The notes under the pieces: model-generated
Databases searched by the model: none
The model's input: the letters and a program-made list of their open reading frames with translations, nothing else
What the model was told of the DNA's origin: nothing
In this document: one piece after another, positions 8,330 to 15,977 of the stretch
Position numbering within the stretch: position 1 is the stretch's first letter
Layout of the letters: each line of letters starts with the position of its first letter
Made by a program: the position numbers and the translations under genes
Virus record (IMG/VR): IMGVR_UViG_3300032245_000142
Span: 1-26,624 of that record
Reading direction: 5' to 3' (one strand)
Length of the DNA stretch: 26,624 nucleotides
From: a virus

Positions 8330-9241
8330 TTACGCAGGAACTGCTAATGGAATACAAGCACCATCTCTAAGTTCTTTAACACCATAGAGAGTATCTGCAG
8401 TGTATAAAGTACCTAAATATTCTTGCTTATATTGTGTTTGTGAACGAACACCTACTTGTTCAACTAACACAGCAGCGTCTTTATGACCCATAAGGGCAAT
8501 ACGAGCACCACCAGTTGCAGTATCAACATTTGAAGATACAAATACTGGGATACCATAAAGATTACCAATTTCACCATTACGGATTGTGTTACCAGCACCA
8601 ACTTCACCTACGAAGGATTGTGCTACATATTCACTAATACCCATTAATGTGTTTCTTGCTGAAGGAGGAATCAAGAAGAAACGACCTTCCATTGGAACAT
8701 CATTGTCATCTAAGCGTTGTACAGTTCTACGGATACCAGCAGATGTCAATGCAGAAGCATTTGATGAACCTGATGTGTATGCAGTAGTACCATCACCACC
8801 GATGTATGCGTTACCATAAGTTACAGCTGTTCCACCATTAAATCCACGACCTAATTGGATTAGTGATGTGTCAACTTGTTTAGCTAAAGCATAACCAGCG
8901 TCATCTGTATAGAAACGACGGAGTGATGATAGAGCTTGTACTTCAACCATGTCTTCAATCATTCTTGAATATTCATAGTGTTTGTCAATCAATACAGCAA
9001 TATCTGTTTCAGTAGCTGCTTGAAGAGTTACTTGTGTATTTGCTGCTTTAATAGCTGCAACACCTCGTGCTGGTACAGGGATACGAACTGTATCACCCTT
9101 TTTACCAACGAAAGACATTTTTTTAAATAAATTTGCTGCTACTAAGTTCTTTTTGTACGCAGCTACAATCTCGTCACTCCAAATTTCAGGAATGAAGGTT
9201 GCTGCTGTGGTAATGGTTACTTGATCGGTACCTAAAGCCAT
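8330..9241 (-). CDS. major capsid protein
   Basis: A 303-residue protein starting MALGTDQVTITTAATFIPEI, with VGKKGDTVRIPVPARGVAAI near residue 46, IDKHYEYSRMIEDMVEVQAL near 86 and RRFYTDDAGYALAKQVDTSL near 108. This set is characteristic of a group of environmental podophage major capsid proteins thought to adopt the HK97-type shell fold. The scaffold gene lies directly upstream and a strong terminator directly downstream, the usual layout for the most abundant virion protein. The ribosome site AAAAGGA is well placed. Length fits the group. Confidence 0.92.
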   Translation of the reverse strand: MALGTDQVTITTAATFIPEIWSDEIVAAYKKNLVAANLFKKMSFVGKKGDTVRIPVPARGVAAIKAANTQVTLQAATETDIAVLIDKHYEYSRMIEDMVEVQALSSLRRFYTDDAGYALAKQVDTSLIQLGRGFNGGTAVTYGNAYIGGDGTTAYTSGSSNASALTSAGIRRTVQRLDDNDVPMEGRFFLIPPSARNTLMGISEYVAQSFVGEVGAGNTIRNGEIGNLYGIPVFVSSNVDTATGGARIALMGHKDAAVLVEQVGVRSQTQYKQEYLGTLYTADTLYGVKELRDGACIPLAVPA

Positions 9242-9264
9242 GATAAAAATCCTTTTCTAAAAAG

Positions 9265-10062
9265 TTAAATTACACGACCCTCTCGGTATGCTGCCATAAT
9301 CTCTTCAGACATAGCATCATATTTATCAGGATCGGACTGCATGAGTTTAATAATATCGCTTCGACGATATTTCTTCTTTGCAACAGATTCAGTAGCTCCT
9401 TGGCTTCCAATATCAGCAGCTTTTAATTGCTGGTCTCGGTCAACCTTAGATGTTTGTGCTACTTTTTTAGTGATAGACTGTTTATCATTCCATGTAGAGA
9501 GAAGTTCTTTAGCAGAATCATAGTCAAACTGTGTCTCTGCTCTAGCAAATAGCTCTGTACGGACTCTTGACCCTTTAATCCACTCAGCAAACTCAGGAGA
9601 TTGAACAACTTCACCTACATTAGGAAATTCAGATTTAAGCTGAGAAAGAGTTTGTTCTCTTTTCATCATTAATGCTTGATTCTGTGCTTCTTTAATTGCA
9701 GGGTGATTATCAATTGCCCTTTTTACTGCGGTTTTAGGTTCAATGAAAAAATCATCATCACTTTCTGTTACTTCTTGTGTCTTGGATTCCTTAGTTGTTT
9801 GAGTCTTAATAAAGTTGTCCACTACTTGTCGCAGTTCACCAACTTCACTGCCTTGACGACCTATAAGCCTTTCAGCTTCTTGGTGCATACCGACAATATC
9901 TTTTAGTGATTTACCACGATATTTTTCAGGGACATCATCTACTGGTTTAGTTTCTACTTTCTCTTCAACTTTGGGTTCTTCGACTTGTAAGTCTTGAGCC
10001 TTGTCTGTGAGACTAGAAGCTTCCATATCATTTACTAACACTTCATCTATTAATCCTGCCAT
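9265..10062 (-). CDS. capsid scaffolding protein
   Basis: A 265-residue, strongly charged, predicted mostly helical protein. Its acidic N-terminal half is rich in Glu, Val and Lys (QDLQVEEPKVEEKVETKPVD). KYRGKSLKDIVGMHQEAERL near residue 48 is typical of podophage scaffolds. The C-terminus is basic-helical (KKKYRRSDIIKLMQSDPDKY, from about 227), as expected of the part that binds capsid subunits. Position directly before the capsid gene supports the role of guiding procapsid assembly and then leaving. The ribosome site AGGAG is good. Confidence 0.85.
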   Translation of the reverse strand: MAGLIDEVLVNDMEASSLTDKAQDLQVEEPKVEEKVETKPVDDVPEKYRGKSLKDIVGMHQEAERLIGRQGSEVGELRQVVDNFIKTQTTKESKTQEVTESDDDFFIEPKTAVKRAIDNHPAIKEAQNQALMMKREQTLSQLKSEFPNVGEVVQSPEFAEWIKGSRVRTELFARAETQFDYDSAKELLSTWNDKQSITKKVAQTSKVDRDQQLKAADIGSQGATESVAKKKYRRSDIIKLMQSDPDKYDAMSEEIMAAYREGRVI

Positions 10063-10101
10063 ATTATTTCTCCTGTGCGTTTAGCATTTTAGGAAAGAAT
10101 T

Positions 10102-10335
10102 TCAAGCGGCATTCTGCTTTCGTTCTTCAGCCAATTTTTGTTTACGCTTTTTATCCCAAGCATCAGCTGCACCTGGAAAGCTTCCTGACCAACCCTCTAA
10201 ACTAACTCTAGGTGCACTGATAATTTTATCAGCGTTAGAATTGCATTTAGGGCATGGAAAAGTTTGTGTGTACTCCGTTAATTCCTCAAAGTGATTATCA
10301 CAAGTGGAACAATGGAACTCAAACAACTTCTTCAT
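10102..10335 (-). CDS. FmdB-type zinc ribbon protein
   Basis: A 77-residue protein with two CxxC knuckles: FHCSTCDNHFEEL and FPCPKCNSNADKI. This is the FmdB/putative regulatory zinc ribbon fold, common as a short gene between portal and scaffold in many tailed phages. The C-terminus is Lys-rich. The ATG overlaps the 3' end of the preceding gene by 17 bases, indicating coupled translation. The role is unknown; zinc binding is well supported by the four cysteines. Confidence 0.8.
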   Translation of the reverse strand: MKKLFEFHCSTCDNHFEELTEYTQTFPCPKCNSNADKIISAPRVSLEGWSGSFPGAADAWDKKRKQKLAEERKQNAA

Positions 10336-10561
10336 TCTTTAACTCCTCGTAGGCTTGCTCTGAAGCACCTTTAAGCGACAGAATCCATTGAAGTATATCT
10401 ATTTGACCTTTTCGTTTATGAAACTCTTCAAACGAATCAGCCGTATTAATTTTATTATATGTATCAAATAGGTTTTGAGTGTCTTCTATGAAGTCTTCCC
10501 AACCTTTTGTAGCCATAGTGCTAAATCTATTTTCATAGTAATCTTGTAATTCTCGTTCCAT
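10319..10561 (-). CDS. conserved helical protein of the head cluster
   Basis: An 80-residue, acidic, predicted helical protein (NRFSTMATKGWEDFIEDTQN, then HKRKGQIDILQWILSLKG). Similar short proteins stand between portal and scaffold in other podophages; their function is not known to me. The ribosome site AAAGG lies before the ATG at 10561. No cysteines or membrane segments are seen. The KGQIDILQWIL phrase resembles a helix found in several phage head-cluster proteins, but I cannot tie it to a role. Confidence 0.65.
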   Translation of the reverse strand: MERELQDYYENRFSTMATKGWEDFIEDTQNLFDTYNKINTADSFEEFHKRKGQIDILQWILSLKGASEQAYEELKNEEVV

Positions 10562-10586
10562 CTATTGCCTTTTTAATAAAAGTAGA

Positions 10587-10952
10587 TTATTGATGCTTTT
10601 CTAAATATTTCATAGCTTCTAATAAAAGATTAGGATCATCATTAAACATTCCTAAGCCCATATTACATTTACTACAGAGCAATTGTCTAACTTTACCAGT
10701 TTCATGACAATGATCTACAGCAAGAAGTCTTGAATTATCTTTATTCCTTTTTCTGCATATAGCACAAACACCTAATTGATCTATTAGTAAGTCTTCATAC
10801 TCTTCTAAAGTAATACTATAGTATCTTTGTAAATCTTTTCTTTTTCTAGCATCTTTTCTGCAAACTTCACAAGTTTGATGCCTAGGGTCAGATTTATAGA
10901 TCCTTGGTTTAAGTTTTTCTTGACAATATTTACATTTTCTGATATTAATCAT
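10587..10952 (-). CDS. endonuclease VII / HNH-type nuclease
   Basis: A 121-residue nuclease. It has an N-terminal CxxC pair set (Cys7/10, Cys28/31) and the endonuclease VII-like core: LGVCAICRKRN, LLAVDHCHETGKVRQLLCSK and CNMGLGMF, with DHCH around residues 80-83 and zinc pairs at 63/66 and 93/96. The family cuts branched or unusual DNA and also includes stand-alone homing-type nucleases. I start at ATG 10952 (MINIRKCKYC), although the frame is open up to a TTG at 10964 inside the -10 box. It has its own promoter, so a mobile origin or a packaging role (junction resolution) are both possible. Confidence 0.85.
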   Translation of the reverse strand: MINIRKCKYCQEKLKPRIYKSDPRHQTCEVCRKDARKRKDLQRYYSITLEEYEDLLIDQLGVCAICRKRNKDNSRLLAVDHCHETGKVRQLLCSKCNMGLGMFNDDPNLLLEAMKYLEKHQ

Positions 10953-10954
10953 CT

Positions 10955-10992
10955 TATATAACAATTATAGCATAGAAATCTTACTTTGTCAA
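10955..10992 (-). promoter_or_regulatory. sigma70 promoter with palindromic -10 box (copy 2 of 3)
   Basis: Minus strand: -35 TTGACA at 10992-10987, a spacer of 17, -10 TATAAT at 10969-10964, then TGTTATATA. The -35 lies in the last codons of the portal gene. The expected transcription start (about 10957) is only some 4 bases before the nuclease ATG, so that mRNA would be nearly leaderless; downstream head genes are probably transcribed from here too. Confidence 0.85.
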
Positions 10993-12936
10993 GGGTTTAT
11001 TACTTGAACTCATTTGTTGCTTGACAATCTCTAAGTTTTGATCCATATCAGCTTCTTTAAGCATTAATTCAGCTATTTTAACCCTTCTATCAAACTCAGC
11101 AGCGATTTTATCGTCTTGGTTTGGTAGGTTTGTAGAGATAGCAGTCATAAGTTTAGCTTGCGTTTCTTGTGGTTTAGTCTGTATATCAACCACATTTTTA
11201 GCTGCAATAGTCTTATTAACCTGTACTTCTGACATAGTTTTCTCAACTTTAGACTGTGCATCTTGCATTTGAAGTTGAATTGCCATTTGTTGCATTTGTT
11301 GTTGTTGTGGATTAGGAGCAGTTGCTTGAGCAATTTGCTGTAGCAATCCATTCTTATTAGGAAGACTTGAGTTAGCAATCACACCTTGGATAAGGATTGG
11401 TGTAATTGGATTATCTGAGCCTAATGTTTTAAGTAGGTTAATGATTTGAAGTTGTTCTACTTCTCTTGCTAACATACCTAATGTTGAAGATGGAATAAAC
11501 TTCCAGTCTTTAACTGGAAACTCTTCAGGATTAAATTGCATAAATCTCCAAGCTGCCTTCTCAATAAATGGAATGAGGAATTGGTCTTGGAAATTTACTA
11601 ATGTGCGTTTATTTTTCTTGAGGATGCTAGAAAGCGTTACAGATAGTTCACCGCCAGCAGGTTGTGACTGCATAGATGCTGAATCTAATGTACCTGTAGC
11701 TTGTAATAGCATTGTTTCGAATGCTTGTGCAGTCTGTATGTTTCCACCATCTGTTTGACCAAACTTAAATGGCATAAGAATCTCAGATGGATTACCATTA
11801 GTAAGCACACTCTTACCAGGACGAATTTCAAACTTAGATCCTCTAGGTAAACGAGTTGCATCCATACCCATCATAGGTACAGTTGTAAGTGCTAGTGAGT
11901 CAAGATGGCTACGAAGTTGAGCATCAATAGCTTTTTGCATATTGTAGCCCTTCTCTGCAACACCCCTGCCCCAAAATCTATTAGGCACTGTATCATCTTG
12001 GTAAGCGATAACTGGACGATCCTTCATCATGTAAGGACTGCGTTCAGCTTTTAATAGTTTGCTATCATTACCAATAACAATAATGGCTTCTACTAAATCA
12101 CCATACTCTTCCATAAGGTCAGACTTCTCATCTTCACCTGTGCCTAAGATGTCAACGATCTCATCTTCTTTAGCGTCAAGTAAAGTTGCAGGTACTAAAC
12201 CATAGTAACGAATAAGTTTAATCTTATCGTCATTGTATTCTTCATCTAAGAAGGAAGCTTCTAAGTCAGGATCAGGTATTGAATCATCTTCAATATCAGT
12301 GTCTCTATAAACTCCTGATTTAACTCCCTCAGCTACTTTGTGTGCTGATACAAATTCTTCAATAGCTACACCAAGGGCATCATCAATAGATGTTGCTGTT
12401 GGATCAATAAGAAAGTTTTGTGGAGAGATTGGTTTTAATGATACAACTACAGATTCTTTTTCTTCAACACCAACTGCTACTGCATCTACTTCAGGCATCT
12501 GTCTAGTTGCAGGAACAAGTTCTTTAATTTTCTTAGTAGTGATCTCACCAATACCAGTACCATAGATAGAAGCTAAAAGAGTAATATCTCCAACTGCTTT
12601 ACGGATCTTATTCTTTTTAAATTTCTCTTTCATGTAGGCTTTAAGATACTCTACATCACGAGGATCTTTATCCATCATGTCATCATCAATATCAAATAGA
12701 TGATCGCCTTGACCAAAGATGGCTTCTTCAATGTCAGCTGTATGGTTTTCAATAGCTTGTTGTAAAGCTGGGGATGTAATACGGCTTCGTTCTGTATCTC
12801 TTAGACGATCTTCAGCAGCCCACTCACCTCTCCAAAGTCTTTCGAACTCTTTCCAATCTTCAAGATAATTAGTATCCCTGTGGAGTCTCCAATCCTCAAC
12901 ATATTCCATTACCCAATCAACTAATTTATTCGCCAT
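10981..12936 (-). CDS. portal protein
   Basis: A 651-residue protein with the start typical of podophage portals (VMEYVEDWRLHRDTNYLEDW). The sequence WKEFERLWRGEW and SRITSPALQQAIENHTADIE follow near residues 27-70. Central phrases such as PISPQNFLIDPTATSIDDA, PVIAYQDDTVPNRFWGRGVA (near 310) and a Gln/Met-rich C-terminal helical region (QQQQMQQMAIQLQMQD) fit the family. The portal forms the dodecameric ring for DNA entry and tail attachment. The ribosome site GAGGA is clear; the start overlaps the upstream gene by 11 bases. Its 3' end contains the promoter of the nuclease gene. Confidence 0.9.
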   Translation of the reverse strand: MANKLVDWVMEYVEDWRLHRDTNYLEDWKEFERLWRGEWAAEDRLRDTERSRITSPALQQAIENHTADIEEAIFGQGDHLFDIDDDMMDKDPRDVEYLKAYMKEKFKKNKIRKAVGDITLLASIYGTGIGEITTKKIKELVPATRQMPEVDAVAVGVEEKESVVVSLKPISPQNFLIDPTATSIDDALGVAIEEFVSAHKVAEGVKSGVYRDTDIEDDSIPDPDLEASFLDEEYNDDKIKLIRYYGLVPATLLDAKEDEIVDILGTGEDEKSDLMEEYGDLVEAIIVIGNDSKLLKAERSPYMMKDRPVIAYQDDTVPNRFWGRGVAEKGYNMQKAIDAQLRSHLDSLALTTVPMMGMDATRLPRGSKFEIRPGKSVLTNGNPSEILMPFKFGQTDGGNIQTAQAFETMLLQATGTLDSASMQSQPAGGELSVTLSSILKKNKRTLVNFQDQFLIPFIEKAAWRFMQFNPEEFPVKDWKFIPSSTLGMLAREVEQLQIINLLKTLGSDNPITPILIQGVIANSSLPNKNGLLQQIAQATAPNPQQQQMQQMAIQLQMQDAQSKVEKTMSEVQVNKTIAAKNVVDIQTKPQETQAKLMTAISTNLPNQDDKIAAEFDRRVKIAELMLKEADMDQNLEIVKQQMSSSNKPLTK

Positions 12937-13405
12937 TATTAAGTTCCTCTTTATCGTCGGTTAAAATATTTTTATACTGAGGGAGTTGCATTTTCTCATC
13001 ATCTATTGGACCACCCATAAGTTGATGGTCACAAGTTCTAACTGGAGAACAAGTAATATCAAGGAGTGTGCAATAGGCTTGTGGAGTTGACTCAATATCT
13101 TTCCATTTAGGAGTTAATGGAAGTCCTGATGCTTTTAAATCTTTAGCTGGAAGGTTTGCTATACAGTTTTTAATTACTTCGGCATTTACATAGAAACGAC
13201 AATTGTTACAAAGTCTTCCTCTAGCATCGCCAATAGGTACATTCCATTTAGTAGCTTTGTCTTGCCAAAATTCATCATTGGGTACTGTAGGATTGCCTGG
13301 TCCAAGTCCATCATACTCAATTGCTTTTAAGTGGTTCTTAATATTTAAAGAATTACTTTGAAGCGGTAAGGGACAGATGTCTAGTTCTGAAAATATTTTT
13401 GCCAT
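12926..13405 (-). CDS. Cys-rich protein between terminase and portal
   Basis: A 159-residue protein with a cysteine-rich middle: RGRLCNNCRFYVNAEVIKNC near residues 63-83, then YCTLLDITCSPVRTCDH near 111-127. Cysteines in CxxC and spaced pairs suggest a zinc or iron-sulfur site. The ALxGPGNPTVPNDEFW-like N-terminal part is also seen in related phages, where the gene always stands between terminase and portal as far as I recall. Function unknown. It starts directly at the terminase stop (TAA-ATG) with AGGA 7 bases upstream, and is coupled to the portal gene. Confidence 0.65.
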   Translation of the reverse strand: MAKIFSELDICPLPLQSNSLNIKNHLKAIEYDGLGPGNPTVPNDEFWQDKATKWNVPIGDARGRLCNNCRFYVNAEVIKNCIANLPAKDLKASGLPLTPKWKDIESTPQAYCTLLDITCSPVRTCDHQLMGGPIDDEKMQLPQYKNILTDDKEELNNGE

Positions 13406-14662
13406 TTAGTATCCTGATATAAGGTCAATTACTTGGTACTCTTCTTCTTCATAATCCTGGAAGTACTCTACTATTTGAATCTGATCTATGTATGCTAAAG
13501 CATCCACCAAGTCATCATGAAGCAAATGATTAGGAAAATTAACAAGCTGATCGATAAACTCATTGTTCCAATCTCCCATGTTAAGTGTAACTTTTCCATG
13601 TTCAAATCTTCCCTGTAAAGCCCATACGATACGATCTGTTTTCTTTTGGTTTCCATGAGTGACATCATCTATTCTAAAATAGTGATTATTCCTTCTCATT
13701 AAATCTAATAGGTAAGGAAGTGCAGCATTCTTTAAGCTACCCTTTTCAATACCAACAGCAACTGGTTCATACTTTATCACTGTCTTAATAATTTGTTCGC
13801 AGGTTTCTTTAATATCCCAGCGACCATGAATAATATCTGCTACCCACCATCCACCTTCGTGAACTTTAACTACCGCTATAGCTGTTTCATCCAGTTTACT
13901 ATTCTTGTTGCCTGACTCTTTATCGACATTAATAAAACCAGCCAAGTCAACTGTGATAAAATAACGACCATCATCAGGTTCTTCTTCATCAATCTTTATC
14001 CAATCTTCTTTAAAAATATCTCTGCTGGCAGCTTCAAATGATGCTAGAAACTCTTGCCTAAAAGCAAAGCTGGACATTGATTGTTTAGCAGCTTCAATTT
14101 CTTTTGCAGGGATTAAGGGGTTATCATAAGATGAGTAATGGAATCCTTTCCACTCTACATCTTTACCACTCTCTGCATATTTATATAATTCATAAAAGTG
14201 ATTACGACCTTTAGGAGTTCCTATGAACATAGCTCCACCTTGTACATCAGCTAGAGCTGGTCGAAGGATTTGTTCCCAAACATTTGGTTTAATGTCTGCG
14301 TACTCATCAATCACTACGAATGCTAGTCCAACACCACGAAGGGTATCAGGTCTATCTGCACCTTTTAAGAAAATCTTTCTTCCGTTTACCAATGTAAGGA
14401 TGGAAGTGTTTTCATGTGCAGCAGCAATTACTTCATGTCCTAGTTCCTTTAGTAACCCCCAAAGAATATCTTTAGCTTGTTGGTAGGTTGGAGCAACATA
14501 GAACACATCTTTACTTTTACTCTTTAAGGCTTCAATGAGAAGCATCCATGCAGCTAATCGACTCTTACCAAATCGTCGCCCTGCAGCTACAACTTTAAAT
14601 CTTGTCTTGTCATTAAAAACTTCTAGCTGCTTATCATGCAGCTTTACCTGTAAATTAGCCAA
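13406..14662 (-). CDS. terL: terminase large subunit
   Basis: A 418-residue DNA-packaging motor. The ATPase domain has Walker A (VVAAGRRFGKS, residues 24-34) and Walker B (FVVIDE, 115-120), and a coupling-motif-like FIGTPKGRNHFYE near 146. The nuclease domain begins about residue 230 with YFITVDLAGFINVD and continues with VGIEKGSLKNAALPY and a C-terminal LLHDDLVDALAYIDQIQ, supplying the acidic metal ligands. It starts with TTG at 14662, directly after the stop of the upstream gene and without a clear ribosome site, so coupling and weak initiation are likely. No ATG lies before Walker A, which supports TTG. Confidence 0.93.
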   Translation of the reverse strand: MANLQVKLHDKQLEVFNDKTRFKVVAAGRRFGKSRLAAWMLLIEALKSKSKDVFYVAPTYQQAKDILWGLLKELGHEVIAAAHENTSILTLVNGRKIFLKGADRPDTLRGVGLAFVVIDEYADIKPNVWEQILRPALADVQGGAMFIGTPKGRNHFYELYKYAESGKDVEWKGFHYSSYDNPLIPAKEIEAAKQSMSSFAFRQEFLASFEAASRDIFKEDWIKIDEEEPDDGRYFITVDLAGFINVDKESGNKNSKLDETAIAVVKVHEGGWWVADIIHGRWDIKETCEQIIKTVIKYEPVAVGIEKGSLKNAALPYLLDLMRRNNHYFRIDDVTHGNQKKTDRIVWALQGRFEHGKVTLNMGDWNNEFIDQLVNFPNHLLHDDLVDALAYIDQIQIVEYFQDYEEEEYQVIDLISGY

Positions 14663-14998
14663 TTAGAATTGTTTAATATAATTTAACATCAAAGATTTTT
14701 GTTCAGGAGACAATTGTTCAAACTTAGCTTGGAAAGTATTTGGACCTGAGGAATAAGAAGCGTCAATACCAGTGGCTTTAAAATCTCCCATACCTTGCTT
14801 AGGCATATAGTACCCTTGACCAGAGACTCCAACATTAAGATTGGCATTATCCATAGGAATGTCTATTCCCACTCTTCCGCCAGCCCCCATGCCTAACGAC
14901 CCACCTCCACCACCCATAGACAAATCAAGTCTAGGTTTAGGAATGATAGCGTAAGGGGTAAACTTATCTTCTATGCTCATGTCTTCGTTATTGTCCAT
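14663..14998 (-). CDS. glycine-rich conserved phage protein
   Basis: The frame is open from 15043, but I choose ATG 14998, which overlaps the small terminase stop by 11 bases and gives MDNNEDMSIEDKFTPYAI, 111 residues. It contains a Gly stretch (LSMGGGGGSLGMGAGGRVGI), then beta-like sequence (NANLNVGVSGQGYYMP) and a helical C-terminus. I recognise the layout from other podophages, where it lies between the two terminase genes; its function is unknown. The upstream GAGGA is somewhat far (11 bases), so coupled translation is likely. Confidence 0.65.
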   Translation of the reverse strand: MDNNEDMSIEDKFTPYAIIPKPRLDLSMGGGGGSLGMGAGGRVGIDIPMDNANLNVGVSGQGYYMPKQGMGDFKATGIDASYSSGPNTFQAKFEQLSPEQKSLMLNYIKQF

Positions 14999-15506
14999 CT
15001 TGTTCGATTTCCTCGTAGTCGGCTTCTTGAATTTCTTCTTCACTAGAATGTATCACTGTCTCACCCACGCCCATAATCTGAATGCTAATGTGATTGTTCT
15101 TACCTTTTACTTTTTCTAAATAGTCAGCTGGAAGGATACGATCCATCACAATCTTTAAGCAAGCCATCTGATCGTCATCTGTATCATCGAGTGCTTTGAA
15201 CAGGACTTTCTCAACAATATACTTACTTTCTCTTCCTAGCATCTCTGCTAAGATCTCTTGTGCCCTTGCTTTTTTAGAAACTGGGAGAATGGCATCACTC
15301 TTCCGTTTCTTAATGATTTTATTCTTTTTGTATTCGATGGGTTCTAAACCCTGTTCCATTCGTTCTTTGTTCAAACGAACTAAGGCTGGTCGTCCAGCAC
15401 CTGGTCTTCTACCACCTCTCTTCTTTTCAGGAGGAGTTTCTTGAGGCGAAGCCGAAACTTCTGCTACGACAATCTCTATGTCAACTGGTTTGTACTCTTC
15501 TGTCAT
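14988..15506 (-). CDS. terS: terminase small subunit (probable)
   Basis: A 172-residue protein placed one gene before the large terminase. It has a basic, AT-hook-like patch (KKRGGRRPGAGRPALVRLNK, residues about 28-47), a Lys-rich segment, a helical region (ARAQEILAEMLGRESKYIVE) and an acidic tail. The GGRRPGAGRP phrase followed by helices is common in phage small terminases, which recognise the packaging site and load the motor. It is the first gene after the late-type promoter at 15537-15574, with AAGGAG before the ATG. The call relies on position and this pattern. Confidence 0.75.
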   Translation of the reverse strand: MTEEYKPVDIEIVVAEVSASPQETPPEKKRGGRRPGAGRPALVRLNKERMEQGLEPIEYKKNKIIKKRKSDAILPVSKKARAQEILAEMLGRESKYIVEKVLFKALDDTDDDQMACLKIVMDRILPADYLEKVKGKNNHISIQIMGVGETVIHSSEEEIQEADYEEIEQDGQ

Positions 15507-15536
15507 CTTTATCCTTTAAGGAGACAATATTGCATC

Positions 15537-15574
15537 TATATAACAATTATATCATAAGAATAATAGAAAGTCAA
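15537..15574 (-). promoter_or_regulatory. sigma70 promoter with palindromic -10 box (copy 3 of 3)
   Basis: Minus strand: -35 TTGACT at 15574-15569, a spacer of 17, -10 TATAAT at 15551-15546, then TGTTATATA. It drives the packaging and head genes starting with the small terminase. It carries the same box as at 3104 and 10955. Confidence 0.88.
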
Positions 15575-15640
15575 GTACTTTATGAAGAATGTTACATCGA
15601 CGACACTATGTGGAGGAGTTTAAGAATAGTTTAGAAACTA

Positions 15641-15669
15641 CTTGACAAACAGAATCTCTTCTGTTATAA
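15641..15669 (+). promoter_or_regulatory. consensus sigma70 promoter, plus strand
   Basis: TTGACA at 15641-15646, a spacer of 17, TATAAT at 15664-15669: a perfect match. It lacks the palindromic box of the three minus-strand sites. The first plus-strand gene starts 1 kb away, so its transcript would first run through the A/T tract and antisense to pqqA. It probably feeds the early block. Confidence 0.8.
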
Positions 15670-15675
15670 TAAGAT

Positions 15676-15778
15676 CTTTAATATATATATATATATAATA
15701 ATATATATTAATATATATAATATAATATATTAATAATAATATATATAAATATAATAATATATAATATAATATAAATAA
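15676..15778. repeat. 103-base tract of A and T only
   Basis: Every base from 15676 to 15778 is A or T, mostly TA and AATAT steps. No frame with a ribosome site is seen. Such tracts melt easily; in the divergent region of a phage this could be an origin unwinding element, but nothing else proves it. Confidence 0.75.
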
Positions 15779-15802
15779 CAAAGCCAGCTTTAAGGGCTGG
15801 CT
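15771..15802 (-). terminator. intrinsic terminator of the pqqA unit
   Basis: Minus strand: AGCCAGC, loop CCTTAAA, GCTGGCT, then TTGTTATTTAT. The 7-base stem is perfect and the T-run is moderate. It stands 26 bases past the pqqA stop. Confidence 0.75.
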
Positions 15803-15828
15803 ATGTATTTGTACTTTGTATGTTTGAA

Positions 15829-15900
15829 CTATTTGTTCATAACATACATTGTAACTTCAAATCCAAAACGCATTTCAGTAGCAGCTGGTTTTGTCCACAT
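15829..15900 (-). CDS. pqqA: PqqA, PQQ precursor peptide
   Basis: A 23-codon gene. The peptide begins [14 protein letters not shown] and goes on EVTMYVMNK. Length, the MWxKP start, the RxGxEVTxY core and the basic end equal bacterial PqqA. Glu15 and Tyr19, the two residues that PqqE (with the chaperone PqqD) links and that become the PQQ carbon skeleton, are in place. GAGGAG stands 7 bases before the ATG. The gene has its own promoter (15949-15977) and terminator (15771-15802). No pqqB-F is visible, so host enzymes would process it. It is expected to raise PQQ supply for host quinoprotein dehydrogenases (for example methanol or glucose dehydrogenase) during infection; that effect is inference. 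Confidence 0.93.
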   Translation of the reverse strand: MWTKPAATEMRFGFEVTMYVMNK

Positions 15901-15948
15901 GGTTATTCTCCTCGTTAAGTTAATATAAACTTTTCAGTCTATAATATT

Positions 15949-15977
15949 ATTATACTCCCTTTCTTAAGATTTGTCCT
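15949..15977 (-). promoter_or_regulatory. probable promoter of pqqA
   Basis: Minus strand: -10 TATAAT at 15954-15949, a 17-base spacer, and -35 AGGACA at 15977-15972 (4 of 6). The -10 is part of a perfect inverted repeat, TATAATA-A-TATTATA, which recalls the palindromic box of the late promoters. Confidence 0.6.

Noticed and set aside
15583-15625. 13-codon plus-strand frame (ATG AAG AAT GTT...) upstream of the plus promoter
   Set aside because: Too short, no ribosome site, and placed before the promoter at 15641; could be a gene remnant but nothing supports it.
15676-15778. CRISPR or tandem-repeat array in the A/T tract
   Set aside because: There are no fixed-length repeats with distinct spacers; it is irregular TA and AAT steps only.
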